A DNA stretch of 64,000 nt from contig CAMPDV010000107.1 of the NCBI GenBank assembly GCA_946699065.1, positions 558,001 to 622,000 on the forward strand, in the 5' to 3' direction. Shown here piece by piece: positions 38,361 through 51,429 of the stretch (the stretch's first letter is position 1; each line of letters begins with the position of its first letter). Position numbers and translations under genes: made by a program. A model generated the notes under the pieces. It was not told the DNA's origin, did no database searches, and worked only from the letters and a program-made list of their open reading frames with translations. Source of the DNA: Loxodes magnus (taxonomy: Eukaryota > Ciliophora > Karyorelictea > Loxodida > Loxodidae).

Positions 38361-40414
38361 ATAAGTTTGACTGAAATAGAATTTTAAGTAAATTAAAATC
38401 AGTTTGACTGAAATAGAATTTAAAGTAAATTAAAATAAGTGTGACTGAAATAGAATTTTAAATAAATTAAAATAAGTTTGACTGAAATAGAATTTTAAGT
38501 AAATTAAAATCAGTTTGACTGAAATAGAATTTTAAGTAAATTAAAATTAGTTTGACTGAAATAGAATTTTAAGTAAATTAAAATTAGTTTGACTGAAATA
38601 GAATTTTAAGTAAATTAAAATCAGTTTGACTGAAATAGAATTTAAAGTAAATTAAAATTAGTTTGACTGAAATAGAATTTTAAGTAAATTAAAATAAGTG
38701 TGACTGAAATAGAATTTTACGTAAATTAAAATCAGTTTGACTGAAATAGAATTTTACGTAAATTAAAATAAGTGTTATTGAAATAGAATTTTAAGTAAAT
38801 TAAAATTAGTTTGACTGAAATAGAATTTTAAGTAAATTAAAATCAGTTTGACTGAAATAGAATTTAAAGTAAATTAAAATAAGTGTGACTGAAATAGAAT
38901 TTTAAATAAATTAAAATTAGTTTTACTGAAATAGAATTTCAAGTAAATTAAAATTAGTTTGACTGAAATAGAATTTTAAGTAAATTAAAATAAGTGCGAC
39001 TGAAATAGAATTTTACGTAAATTAAAATCAGTTTGACTGAAATAGAATTTTAAGTAAATTAAAATAAGTGTTATTGAAATAGAATTTTGAGTAAATTAAA
39101 ATTAGTTTGACTGAAATAGAATTTTAAGTAAATTAAAATAAGTTTGACTGAAATAGAATTTTAAGTAAATTAAAATAAGTTTGACTGAAATAGAATTTTA
39201 CGTAAATTAAAATAAGTTTGACTGAAATAGAATTTTAAGTAAATTAAAATAAGTATAATAGAAATAGAAATTTAAGTAAATTAAAATAAGTGTGACTGAA
39301 TTAGAATTTTAAGTAAATTAAAATAAGTGTGACTGAAATAGAATTTTAAGTAAATTAAAATCAGTTTGACTGAAATAGAATTTTAAGTAAATTAAAATTA
39401 GTTTGACTGAAATAGAATTTTAAGTAAATTAAAATAAGTTTGACTGAAATAGAATTTAAAGTAAATAAAAATAAGTTTGATAGAAATAGAATTTTAAGTA
39501 AATTAAAATAAGTATAATAGAAATAGAAATTTAAGTAAATTAAAATAAGTGTGACTGAAATAGAATTTTGAGTAAATTAAATAAGTTTGAGAGAAATAGA
39601 ATTTTAAGTAAATTAAAATAAGTGTGACTGAAATAGAATTTTAAGTAAATTAAAATAAGTATAATAGAAATAGAAATTTAAGTAATTTAAAATAAGTGTG
39701 ACTGAAATAGAATTTTAAGTAAATTAAAATAAGTATAATAGAAATAGAAATTTAAGTAAATTAAAATAAGTGTGACTGAAATAGAATTTTGAGTAAATTA
39801 AATAAGTTTGAGAGAAATAGAATTTTAAGTAAATTAAAATAAGTGTGACTGAAATAGAATTTTAAGTAAATTAAAATAAGTTTGACTGAAATAGAATTTC
39901 AAGTAAATTAAATAAGTTTTACTGAAATAGAATTTTAAATAAATTAAAATCAGTGTGACTGAAATAGAATTTCAAGTAAATTTAAAATAAGTGTTATTGA
40001 AATAGAATTTTGAGTAAATTAAAATTAGTTTGACTGAAATAGAATTTTAAGTAAATTAAAATTAGTTTGACTGAAATAGAATTTTAAGTAAATTAAAATA
40101 AGTGTGAATGAAATAGAATTTTAAGTAAATAAAAATAAGTTTGACTGAAATATAATTTTAAGTAAATTAAAATAAGTGTGACTGAATTAGAATTTTGAGT
40201 AAATTAAAATAAGTGTGACTGAAATAGAATTTTAAGTAAATTAAAATAAGTATGACTGAAATAGAATTTTAAGTAAATTAAAATTAGTTTGACTGAAATA
40301 GAATTTTAAGTAAATTAAAATAAGTTTGACTGAAATAGAATTTTAAGTAAATTAAAATCAGTTTGACTGAAATAGAATTTTAAGTAAATTAAAATCAGTT
40401 TGACTGAAATAGAA
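38361..40414 (+). repeat. Mixed satellite block, 38.4-40.4 kb
   Basis: No gene is present. TTTAAAG bodies become frequent from here on. A three-monomer run of left-end type (GTTTTACTG with TTTCAAG, TAGTTTGACT, GTGCGACTG) sits at about 38,911-39,003. GTATAATAG/GAAATTTAAG pairs recur at about 39,248, 39,510, 39,660 and 39,730, interleaved with GAGAG-headed 36-bp monomers. Confidence 0.75.
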
Positions 40415-41450
40415 TTTTGAGTAAATTAAATAAGTTTGAGAGAAATAGAATTTTAAGTAAATTAAAATAAGTGTGACTGAAATAGAATTTTAAGTAAATT
40501 AAAATAAGTTTAACTGAAATAGAATTTTAAGTAAATTAAAATCAGTTTGACTGAAATAGAATTTTAAATAAATTAAAATCAGTGTGACTGAAATAGAATT
40601 TCAAGTAAATTTAAAATAAGTGTTATTGAAATAGAATTTTGAGTAAATTAAAATTAGTTTGACTGAAATAGAATTTTAAGTAAATTAAAATAAGTGTGAC
40701 TGAAATAGAATTTTAAGTAAATTAAAATAAGTATGACTGAAAAAGAATTTTAAGTAAATTAAAATAAGTTTGACTGAAAAAGTATTTAAATTAAATTAAA
40801 CTAAATAAGACTGAAATAGAATTTTAAGTAAATTAAAATAAGTGTGAATGAAATAGAATTTTAAGTAAATTAAAATAAGTTTGATAGAAATAGAATTTTA
40901 AGTAAATTAAAATAAGTTTGACTGAAATAGAATTTTACGTAAATTAAAATAAGTTTGACTGAAAAAGTATTTAAATTAAATTAAACTAAATAAGACTGAA
41001 ATAGAATTTTAAGTAAATTAAAATTAGTTTGACTGAAATAGAATTTTAAGTAAATTAAAATAAGTGTGAATGAAATAGAATTTTAAGTAAATAAAAATAA
41101 GTTTGACTGAAATATAATTTTAAGTAAATTAAAATAAGTGTGACTGAATTAGAATTTTGAGTAAATTAAAATAAGTGTGACTGAAATAGAATTTAAAGTA
41201 AATTAAAATTAGTTTGACTGAAATAGAATTTTAAGTAAATTAAAATAAGTGTGACTGAAATAGAATTTTAATTAAATTAAACTAAATAAGACAGAAATAG
41301 AATTTTAAGTAAATTAAAATTAGTTTGACTGAAATAGAATTTTAAGTAAATAAAAATAAGTTTGATAGAAATAGAATTTTAAGTAAATTAAAATAAGTAT
41401 AATAGAAATAGAAATTTAAGTAAATTAAAATAAGTGTGACTGAAATAGAA
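40415..41450 (+). repeat. GAGAG-headed block, copy 1 (1,036 bp)
   Basis: Begins at TTTTGAGTAAATTAAATAAG followed by GTTTGAGAG. The order then runs GTTTAACTG, AAATAAATTAAAATCAG, TTTCAAG with AAATTTAAAAT, GTTATTG, GTATGACTGAAAAAG, and GTATTTAAATTAAATTAAAC with AAGACTG. The next head is at 41,451, exactly 28 x 37 bases on. Confidence 0.8.
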
Positions 41451-43003
41451 TTTTGAGTAAATTAAATAAGTTTGAGAGAAATAGAATTTTAAGTAAATTA
41501 AAATAAGTGTGACTGAAATAGAATTTTAAGTAAATTAAAATAAGTTTAACTGAAATAGAATTTTAAGTAAATTAAAATCAGTTTGACTGAAATAGAATTT
41601 TAAATAAATTAAAATCAGTGTGACTGAAATAGAATTTCAAGTAAATTTAAAATAAGTGTTATTGAAATAGAATTTTGAGTAAATTAAAATTAGTTTGACT
41701 GAAATAGAATTTTAAGTAAATTAAAATAAGTGTGACTGAAATAGAATTTTAAGTAAATTAAAATAAGTATGACTGAAAAAGAATTTTAAGTAAATTAAAA
41801 TAAGTTTGACTGAAAAAGTATTTAAATTAAATTAAACTAAATAAGACTGAAATAGAATTTTAAGTAAATTAAAATAAGTGTGAATGAAATAGAATTTTAA
41901 GTAAATTAAAATAAGTTTGATAGAAATAGAATTTTAAGTAAATTAAAATAAGTATAATAGAAATAGGAATTTAAGTAAATTAAAATAAGTGTGACTGAAT
42001 TAGAATTTTGAGTAAATTAAAATTAGTTTGATAGAAATAGAATTTTAAGTAAATTAAAATAGGTTTGACTGAAATAGAATTTTAAGTAAATTAAAATCAG
42101 TTTGACTGAAATAGATCTTTAAGTAAATTAAAATAAGTGTGACTGAAATAGAATTTTAAGTAAATTAAAATAAGTTTAACTGAAATAGAATTTTAAGTAA
42201 ATTAAAATTAGTTTGACTGAAATAGAATTTTAAATAAATTAAAATTAGTTTGACTGAAATAGAATTTTAAGTAAATTAAAATAAGTGTGAATGAAATAGA
42301 ATTTTAAGTAAATAAAAATAAGTTTGACTGAAATATAATTTTAAGTAAATTAAAATAAGTGTGACTGAATTAGAATTTTGAGTAAATTAAAATAAGTGTG
42401 ACTGAAATAGAATTTAAAGTAAATTAAAATTAGTTTGACTGAAATAGAATTTTAAGTAAATTAAAATAAGTGTGACTGAAATAGAATTTTACGTAAATTA
42501 AAATCAGTTTGACTGAAATAGAATTTTAAGTAAATTAAAATCAGTTTGACTGAAATAGAATTTTACGTAAATTAAAATAAGTTTGACTGAAATAGAATTT
42601 TAAGTAAATTAAAATAAGTTAGATAGAAATAGAATTTTAAGTAAATTAAAATAAGTATAATAGAAATAGAAATTTAAGTAAATTAAAATAAGTGTGACTG
42701 AAATAGAATTTTAAGTAAATTAAAATAAGTGTGACTGAAATAGAATTTTAAGTAAATTAAAATCAGTTTGACTGAAATAGAATTTTAAATAAATTAAAAT
42801 CAGTTTGACTGAAATAGAATTTTGAGTAAATTAAATAAGTTTGATAGAAATAGAATTTTAAGTAAATTAAAATAAGTGTGACTGAAATAGAATTTTAAGT
42901 AAATTAAAATAAGTTTGACTGAAATAGAATTTTAAGTAAATTAAAATCAGTTTGACTGAAATAGAATTTTAAGTAAATTAAAATCAGTTTGACTGAAATA
43001 GAA
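41451..43003 (+). repeat. GAGAG-headed block, copy 2
   Basis: Head to next head is 1,553 (42 monomers less 1). About 41,255-42,140 recurs at an offset of exactly 2,590 (70 monomers): AAACTAAATAAGACAG (41,281/43,871 at ACTAAATAAG), GAAATAGGAATTTAAG, AATAGGTTTGACT and GATCTTT (42,114/44,704). Confidence 0.8.
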
Positions 43004-44040
43004 TTTTGAGTAAATTAAATAAGTTTGAGAGAAATAGAATTTTAAGTAAATTAAAATAAGTGTGACTGAAATAGAATTTTAAGTAAATTAAAATAAGTTT
43101 AACTGAAATAGAATTTTAAGTAAATTAAAATCAGTTTGACTGAAATAGAATTTTAAATAAATTAAAATCAGTGTGACTGAAATAGAATTTCAAGTAAATT
43201 TAAAATAAGTGTTATTGAAATAGAATTTTGAGTAAATTAAAATTAGTTTGACTGAAATAGAATTTTAAGTAAATTAAAATAAGTTTAACTGAAATAGAAT
43301 TTTAAGTAAATTAAAATAAGTATGACTGAAAAAGAATTTTAAGTAAATTAAAATAAGTTTGACTGAAAAAGTATTTAAATTAAATTAAACTAAATAAGAC
43401 TGAAATAGAATTTTAAGTAAATTAAAATAAGTGTGAATGAAATAGAATTTTAAGTAAATTAAAATAAGTTTGAGAGAAATAGAATTTTAAGTAAATTAAA
43501 ATAAGTTTGACTGAAATAGAATTTTACGTAAATTAAAATAAGTTTGACTGAAAAAGTATTTAAATTAAATTAAACTAAATAAGACTGAAATAGAATTTTA
43601 AGTAAATTAAAATTAGTTTGACTGAAATATGAAATTTAAGTAAATAAAAATAAGTTTGATAGAAATAGAATTTTAAGTAAATTAAAATAAGTATAATAGA
43701 AATAGAAATTTAAGTAAATTAAAATAAGTGTGACTGAAATAGAATTTTAAGTAAATTAAAATCAGTTTGACTGAAATAGAATTTAAAGTAAATTAAAATA
43801 AGTGTGACTGAAATAGAATTTTAAGTAAATTAAAATTAGTTTGACTGAAATAGAATTTTAATTAAATTAAACTAAATAAGACAGAAATAGAATTTTAAGT
43901 AAATTAAAATTAGTTTGACTGAAATAGAATTTTAAGTAAATAAAAATAAGTTTGATAGAAATAGAATTTTAAGTAAATTAAAATAAGTATAATAGAAATA
44001 GAAATTTAAGTAAATTAAAATAAGTGTGACTGAAATAGAA
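43004..44040 (+). repeat. GAGAG-headed block, copy 3
   Basis: Head to next head is 1,037. It contains a GAAATATGAAATTTAAG monomer at about 43,625 that I see nowhere else, and GTTTGAGAG at about 43,470 where the sister blocks have GTTTGATAG. Confidence 0.75.
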
Positions 44041-45645
44041 TTTTGAGTAAATTAAATAAGTTTGAGAGAAATAGAATTTTAAGTAAATTAAAATAAGTGT
44101 GACTGAAATAGAATTTTAAGTAAATTAAAATAAGTTTAACTGAAATAGAATTTTAAGTAAATTAAAATCAGTTTGACTGAAATAGAATTTTAAATAAATT
44201 AAAATCAGTGTGACTGAAATAGAATTTCAAGTAAATTTAAAATAAGTGTTATTGAAATAGAATTTTGAGTAAATTAAAATTAGTTTGACTGAAATAGAAT
44301 TTTAAGTAAATTAAAATAAGTGTGACTGAAATAGAATTTTAAGTAAATTAAAATAAGTATGACTGAAAAAGAATTTTAAGTAAATTAAAATAAGTTTGAC
44401 TGAAAAAGTATTTAAATTAAATTAAACTAAATAAGACTGAAATAGAATTTTAAGTAAATTAAAATAAGTGTGAATGAAATAGAATTTTAAGTAAATTAAA
44501 ATAAGTTTGATAGAAATAGAATTTTAAGTAAATTAAAATAAGTATAATAGAAATAGGAATTTAAGTAAATTAAAATAAGTGTGACTGAATTAGAATTTTG
44601 AGTAAATTAAAATTAGTTTGATAGAAATAGAATTTTAAGTAAATTGAAATAGGTTTGACTGAAATAGAATTTTAAGTAAATTAAAATCAGTTTGACTGAA
44701 ATAGATCTTTAAGTAAATTAAAATAAGTTTGACATAAATAGAATTTTAAGTAAATTAAAATCAGTTTGACTGAAATAGAATTTTAAGTAAATTAAAATAA
44801 GTTTGACTGAAATAGAATTTTAAGTAAATTAAAATCAGTTTGACTGAAATAGAATTTAAAGTAAATTAAAATAAGTGTGAATGAAATAGAATTTTAAGTA
44901 AACAAAAATAAGTTTGACTGAAATATAATTTTAAGTAAATTAAAATAAGTTTGACTGAAATAGAATTTTAAGTAAATTAAAATCAGTTTGACTGAAATAG
45001 AATTTTAATTAAATTAAACTAAATAAGACAGAAATAGAATTTTAAGTAAATTAAAATTAGTTTGACTGAAATAGAATTTTAAGTAAATAAAAATAAGTTT
45101 GATAGAAATAGAATTTTAAGTAAATTAAAATAAGTATAATAGAAATAGAAATTTAAGTAAATTAAAATAAGTGTGACTGAAATAGAATTTTAAGTAAATT
45201 AAATAAGTTTTATAGAAATAGAATTTTAAGTAAATTAAAATAAGTGTGACTGAATTAGAATTTTGAGTAAATTAAAATAAGTGTGACTGAAATAGAATTT
45301 TAAGTAAATTAAAATAAGTATGACTGAAATAGAATTTTAAGTAAATTAAAATTAGTTTGACTGAAATAGAATTTTAAGTAAATTAAAATATGTTTGACTG
45401 AAATAGAATTTTAAGTAAATTAAAATCAGTTTGACTGAAATAGATAGTTAAGTAAATTAAAATCAGTTTGACTGAAATAGAATTTTAAGTAAATAAAAAT
45501 AAGTTAGATAGAAATAGAATTTTAAGTAAATTAAAATAAGTATAATAGAAATAGAAATTTAAGTAAATTAAAATAAGTGTGACTGAAATAGAATTTTGAG
45601 TAAATTAAATAAGTTTGAGAGAAATAGAATTTTAATTAAATTAAA
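44020..45645 (+). repeat. 1,626-bp HOR, copy 1 (GAGAG-headed block 4)
   Basis: Head at 44,041. The unit recurs 1,626 bases later (44 monomers less 2). Private markers are AAATTGAAATAGG (about 44,643/46,269), GATCTTT (44,704/46,330), GACATAAATAG (CAT at 44,733/46,359), AAACAAAAATAAG (AACAAAAATA at 44,901/46,527) and GAAATAGATAGTTAAG. Reading the two copies against each other I found no clear difference, so this is among the youngest duplications in the window, or an assembly duplication. Confidence 0.88.
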
Positions 45646-47271
45646 ATAAGTGTGACTGAAATAGAATTTTGAGTAAATTAAATAAGTTTGAGAGAAATAG
45701 AATTTTAAGTAAATTAAAATAAGTGTGACTGAAATAGAATTTTAAGTAAATTAAAATAAGTTTAACTGAAATAGAATTTTAAGTAAATTAAAATCAGTTT
45801 GACTGAAATAGAATTTTAAATAAATTAAAATCAGTGTGACTGAAATAGAATTTCAAGTAAATTTAAAATAAGTGTTATTGAAATAGAATTTTGAGTAAAT
45901 TAAAATTAGTTTGACTGAAATAGAATTTTAAGTAAATTAAAATAAGTGTGACTGAAATAGAATTTTAAGTAAATTAAAATAAGTATGACTGAAAAAGAAT
46001 TTTAAGTAAATTAAAATAAGTTTGACTGAAAAAGTATTTAAATTAAATTAAACTAAATAAGACTGAAATAGAATTTTAAGTAAATTAAAATAAGTGTGAA
46101 TGAAATAGAATTTTAAGTAAATTAAAATAAGTTTGATAGAAATAGAATTTTAAGTAAATTAAAATAAGTATAATAGAAATAGGAATTTAAGTAAATTAAA
46201 ATAAGTGTGACTGAATTAGAATTTTGAGTAAATTAAAATTAGTTTGATAGAAATAGAATTTTAAGTAAATTGAAATAGGTTTGACTGAAATAGAATTTTA
46301 AGTAAATTAAAATCAGTTTGACTGAAATAGATCTTTAAGTAAATTAAAATAAGTTTGACATAAATAGAATTTTAAGTAAATTAAAATCAGTTTGACTGAA
46401 ATAGAATTTTAAGTAAATTAAAATAAGTTTGACTGAAATAGAATTTTAAGTAAATTAAAATCAGTTTGACTGAAATAGAATTTAAAGTAAATTAAAATAA
46501 GTGTGAATGAAATAGAATTTTAAGTAAACAAAAATAAGTTTGACTGAAATATAATTTTAAGTAAATTAAAATAAGTTTGACTGAAATAGAATTTTAAGTA
46601 AATTAAAATCAGTTTGACTGAAATAGAATTTTAATTAAATTAAACTAAATAAGACAGAAATAGAATTTTAAGTAAATTAAAATTAGTTTGACTGAAATAG
46701 AATTTTAAGTAAATAAAAATAAGTTTGATAGAAATAGAATTTTAAGTAAATTAAAATAAGTATAATAGAAATAGAAATTTAAGTAAATTAAAATAAGTGT
46801 GACTGAAATAGAATTTTAAGTAAATTAAATAAGTTTTATAGAAATAGAATTTTAAGTAAATTAAAATAAGTGTGACTGAATTAGAATTTTGAGTAAATTA
46901 AAATAAGTGTGACTGAAATAGAATTTTAAGTAAATTAAAATAAGTATGACTGAAATAGAATTTTAAGTAAATTAAAATTAGTTTGACTGAAATAGAATTT
47001 TAAGTAAATTAAAATATGTTTGACTGAAATAGAATTTTAAGTAAATTAAAATCAGTTTGACTGAAATAGATAGTTAAGTAAATTAAAATCAGTTTGACTG
47101 AAATAGAATTTTAAGTAAATAAAAATAAGTTAGATAGAAATAGAATTTTAAGTAAATTAAAATAAGTATAATAGAAATAGAAATTTAAGTAAATTAAAAT
47201 AAGTGTGACTGAAATAGAATTTTGAGTAAATTAAATAAGTTTGAGAGAAATAGAATTTTAATTAAATTAAA
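45646..47271 (+). repeat. 1,626-bp HOR, copy 2 (GAGAG-headed block 5)
   Basis: Tandem second copy, head at 45,667. It ends in the same TTTTAATTAAATTAAAATAAG monomer as copy 1 and then departs into different sequence. Confidence 0.88.
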
Positions 47272-48170
47272 ATAAGTGTGACTGAAATAGAATTTTAAGT
47301 AAATTAAAATTAGTTTAACTGAAATAGAATTTTACGTAAATTAAAATCAGTTTGACTGAAATAGAATTTTAAGTAAATTAAAATCAGTTTGACTGAAATA
47401 GAATTTTAAGTAAATTAAAATCAGTTTGACTGAAATAGAATTTTAAGTAAATTAAAATCAGTTTGACTGAAATAGAATTTAAAGTAAATTAAAATAAGTG
47501 TGACTGAAATAGAATTTAAAGTAAATTAAAATAAGTATAATAGAAATAGAAATTTAAGTAAATTAAAATAAGTGTGACTGAAATAGAATTTTGAGTAAAT
47601 TAAATAAGTTTGAGAGAAATAGAATTTTAAGTAAATTAAAATAAGTGTGACTGAAATAGAATTTTAAGTAAATTAAAATAAGTTTAACTGAAATAGAATT
47701 TTAAGTAAATTAAAATCAGTTTGACTGAAATAGAATTTTAAATAAATTAAAATCAGTGTGACTGAAATAGAATTTCAAGTAAATTAAAATAAGTGTTATT
47801 GAAATAGAATTTTGAGTAAATTAAAATTAGTTTGACTGAAATAGAATTTTAAGTAAATTAAAATAAGTGTGACTGAAATAGAATTTTAAGTAAATTAAAA
47901 TAAGTATGACTGAAAAAGAATTTTAAGAAAATTAAAATAAGTTTGACTGAAAAAGTATTTAAATTAAATTAAACTAAATAAGACTGAAATAGAATTTTAA
48001 GTAAATTAAAATAAGTGTGAATGAAATAGAATTTTAAGTAAATTAAAATAAGTTTGATAGAAATAGAATTTTAAGTAAATTAAAATAAGTATAATAGAAA
48101 TAAGAAATTTAAGTAAATTAAAATAAGTGTGACTGAATTAGAATTTTGAGTAAATTAAAATTAGTTTGAC
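47272..48170 (+). repeat. GAGAG-headed block 6 with short lead-in
   Basis: After a run of CAGTTTGACT monomers the head appears again at 47,589, 1,922 bases after block 5. The order through GTTATTG (about 47,790) and GTATTTAAATTAAATT (about 47,950) is kept. Distinct changes are AAATTAAAATAAGTGTTATTG instead of the AAATTTAAAAT form, TTTAAGAAAATT near 47,925, and an inserted base giving ATAAGAAATTTAAG near 48,100. Confidence 0.8.
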
Positions 48171-51100
48171 TGAAATAGAATTTTAATTAAATTAAACTAA
48201 ATAAGACAGAAATAGAATTTTAAGTAAATTAAAATTAGTTTGACTGAAATAGAATTTTAAGTAAATTAAAATAAGTTTGACTGAAATAGAATTTTAAGTA
48301 AATTAAAATTAGTTTGACTGAAATAGAATTTTAAGTAAATTAAAATAAGTTTGACTGAAATAGAATTTTAAGTAAATTAAAATAAGTTTGATAGAAATAG
48401 AATTTTAAGTAAATTAAAATAAGTGTGAATGAAATAGAATTTTAAGTAAATAAAAATAAGTTTGACTGAAATATAATTTTAAGTAAATTAAAATAAGTGT
48501 GACTGAATTAGAATTTTAAGTAAATTAAAATTAGTTTGACTGAAATAGAATTTTAATTAAATTAAAATCAGTTTGACTGAAATAGAATTTTAAGTAAATT
48601 AAAATAAGTGTCACTGAAATAGAATTTTAAGTAAATTTAAAATCTGTTTGACTGAAATAGAATTTTAAGTAAATTAAAATCAGTTTGACTGAAATAGAAT
48701 TTTAAGTAAATTAAAATCAGTTTGACTGAAATAGAATTTTAAGTAAATAAAAATAAGTTTGATAGAAATAGAATTTTAAGTAAATTAAAATAAGTGTGAC
48801 TGAATTAGAATTTTAAGTAAATTAAAATAAGTGTGACTGAAAAAGAATTTTACGTAAATTAAAATAAGTTTAACTGAAATAGAATTTTAAGTAAATTAAA
48901 ATAAGTATGACTGAAAAAGAATTTTAAGTAAATTAAAATAAGTGTGACTGAAATAGAATTTTAAGTAAATTAAAATAAGTTTGACTGAAATAGAATTTTA
49001 AGTAAATTAAAATTAGTTTGACTGAAATAGAATTTTACGTAAATTAAAATCAGTTTGACTGAAATAGAATTTTAAGTAAATTAAAATAAGTGTGACTGAA
49101 TTAGAATTTTAAGTAAATTAAAATAAGTGTGACTGAAATAGAATTTTAAGTAAATTAAAATAAGTTTGACTGAAATAGAATTTTAAGTAAATTAAAATCA
49201 GTTTGACTGAAATAGAATTTAAAGTAAATTAAAATAAGTGTGACTGAAATAGAATTTAAAGTAAATTAAAATAAGTATGACTGAAAAAGAATTTTAAGTA
49301 AATTAAAATCAGTTTGACTGAAATAGAATTTTAAGTAAATTAAAATTAGTTTGACTGAAATAGAATTTTAAGTAAATTAAAATTAGTTTGACTGAAATAG
49401 AATTTTAAGTAAATTAAAATCAGTTTGACTGAAATAGAATTTTAAGTAAATTAAAATCAGTTTGAGAGAAATAGAATTTTAATTAAATTAAAATAAGTGT
49501 GACTGAAATAGAATTTTAAGTAAATTAAAATAAGTTTGACTGAAATAGAATTTTACGTAAATTAAAATAAGTTTGACTGAAATAGAATTTAAAGTAAATT
49601 AAAATAAGTATGACTGAAAAAGAATTTTAAGTAAATTAAAATCAGTTTGACTGAAATAGAATTTTAAGTAAATTAAAATAAGTGTGACTGAAATAGAATT
49701 TCAAGTAAATTAAAATAGGTTTGACTGAAATAGAATTTCAAGTAAATTAAAATAAGTATGACTGAAAAAGAATTTTAAGTAAATTAAAATCAGTTTGACT
49801 GAAATAGAATTTTAAGTAAATTAAAATTAGTTTGACTGAAATAGAATTTTAAGTAAATTAAAATAAGTATGACTGAAAAAGAATTTTAAGTAAATTAAAA
49901 TCAGTTTGACTGAAATAGAATTTTAAGTAAATTAAAATAAGTGTGACTGAAATAGAATTTCAAGTAAATTAAAATAGGTTTGACTGAAATAGAATTTCAA
50001 GTAAATTAAAATAGGTTTGACTGAAATAGAATTTTAAGTAAATTAAAATTAGTTTGACTGAAATAGAATTTTAATTAAATTAAACTAAATAAGACAGAAA
50101 TAGAATTTTAAGTAAATTAAAATTAGTTTGACTGAAATAGAATTTTACGTAAATTAAAATAAGTTTGACTGAAATAGAATTTTAAGTAAATTAAAATCAG
50201 TTTGACTGAAATAGAATTTTAAGTAAATTAAAATTGGTGTGACTGAAAAAGTATTTTAATTAAATTAAACTAAATAAGACTGAAATAGAATTTTAAGTAA
50301 ATTAAAATCAGTTTGACTGAAATAGAATTTTAAGTAAATTAAAATAAGTGTGACTGAAATAGAATTTTAAGTAAGATAAAATAAGTTTGACTGAAATAGA
50401 ATTTTAAGTAAATTAAAATCAGTTTGACTGAAATAGAATTTTAAGTAAATTAAAATAAGTTTGACTGAAATAGAATTTTAAGTAAATTAAAATTAGTTTG
50501 ACTGAAATAGAATTTTACGTAAATTAAAATAAGTGTGAATGAAATAGAATTTTAAGTAAATTAAAATAAGTTTGACTGAAATATAATTTTAAGTAAATTA
50601 AAATAAGTGTGACTGAATTAGAATTTTGAGTAAATTAAAATTAGTTTGACTGAAATAGAATTTTAATTAAATTAAACTAAATAAGACAGAAATAGAATTT
50701 AAAGTAAATTAAAATTAGTTTGACTGAAATAGAATTTTAAGTAAATTAAAATAAGTTTGATAGAAATAGAATTTTAAGTAAATTAAAATAAGTATAATAG
50801 AAATAGGAATTTAAGTAAATTAAAATAAGTGTGACTGAATTAGAATTTTGAGTAAATTAAAATTAGTTTGATAGAAATAGAATTTTAAGTAAATTAAAAT
50901 AAGTATAATAGAAATAGGAATTTAAGTAAATTAAAATAAGTGTGACTGAATTAGAATTTTGAGTAAATTAAAATTAGTTTGACTGAAATAGAATTTTAAG
51001 TAAATTAAAATAAGTGTGACTGAAATAGAATTTTAAGTAAATTAAAATAAGTTTGACTGAAATAGAATTTTACGTAAATTAAAATAAGTTTGACTGAAAT

Positions 51101-51429
51101 AGAATTTTAAGTAAATTAAAATCAGTTTAACTGAAATAGAATTTTAAGTAAATTAAAATAAGTGTGACTGAAATAGAATTTTAAGTAAATTAAAATTAGT
51201 TTGACTGAAATAGAATTTTAATTAAATTAAACTAAATTAGACAGAAATAGAATTTTAAGTAAATTAAAATCAGTTTGACTGAAATAGAATTTTAAGTAAG
51301 ATAAAATAAATTTGACTGAAATAGAATTTTAAGTAAATTAAAATCAGTTTGACTGAAATAGAATTTTAAGTAAATTAAAATCAGTTTGACTGAAATAGAA
51401 TTTTAAGTAAATTAAAATAAGTGTGACTG
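48171..51429 (+). repeat. Mixed satellite block with a 7-monomer repeat
   Basis: No gene is present. About 49,608-49,750 recurs at 49,867-50,009. GTATGACTGAAAAAG is at 49,608 and 49,867, exactly 259 bases (7 monomers) apart, followed in both by GTGTGACT, TTTCAAG and AATAGGTTTGACT. A left-end-type AAAATCTGTT monomer lies at 48,639. GTAAGATAAAATAA replaces GTAAATTAAAATAA near 50,372 and 51,297. Confidence 0.75.

Noticed and set aside
51217..51250. AAATTAGACAG near 51,240 as a separate element
   Set aside because: It is a single-base change of the AAATAAGACAG monomer tail, not a new element.
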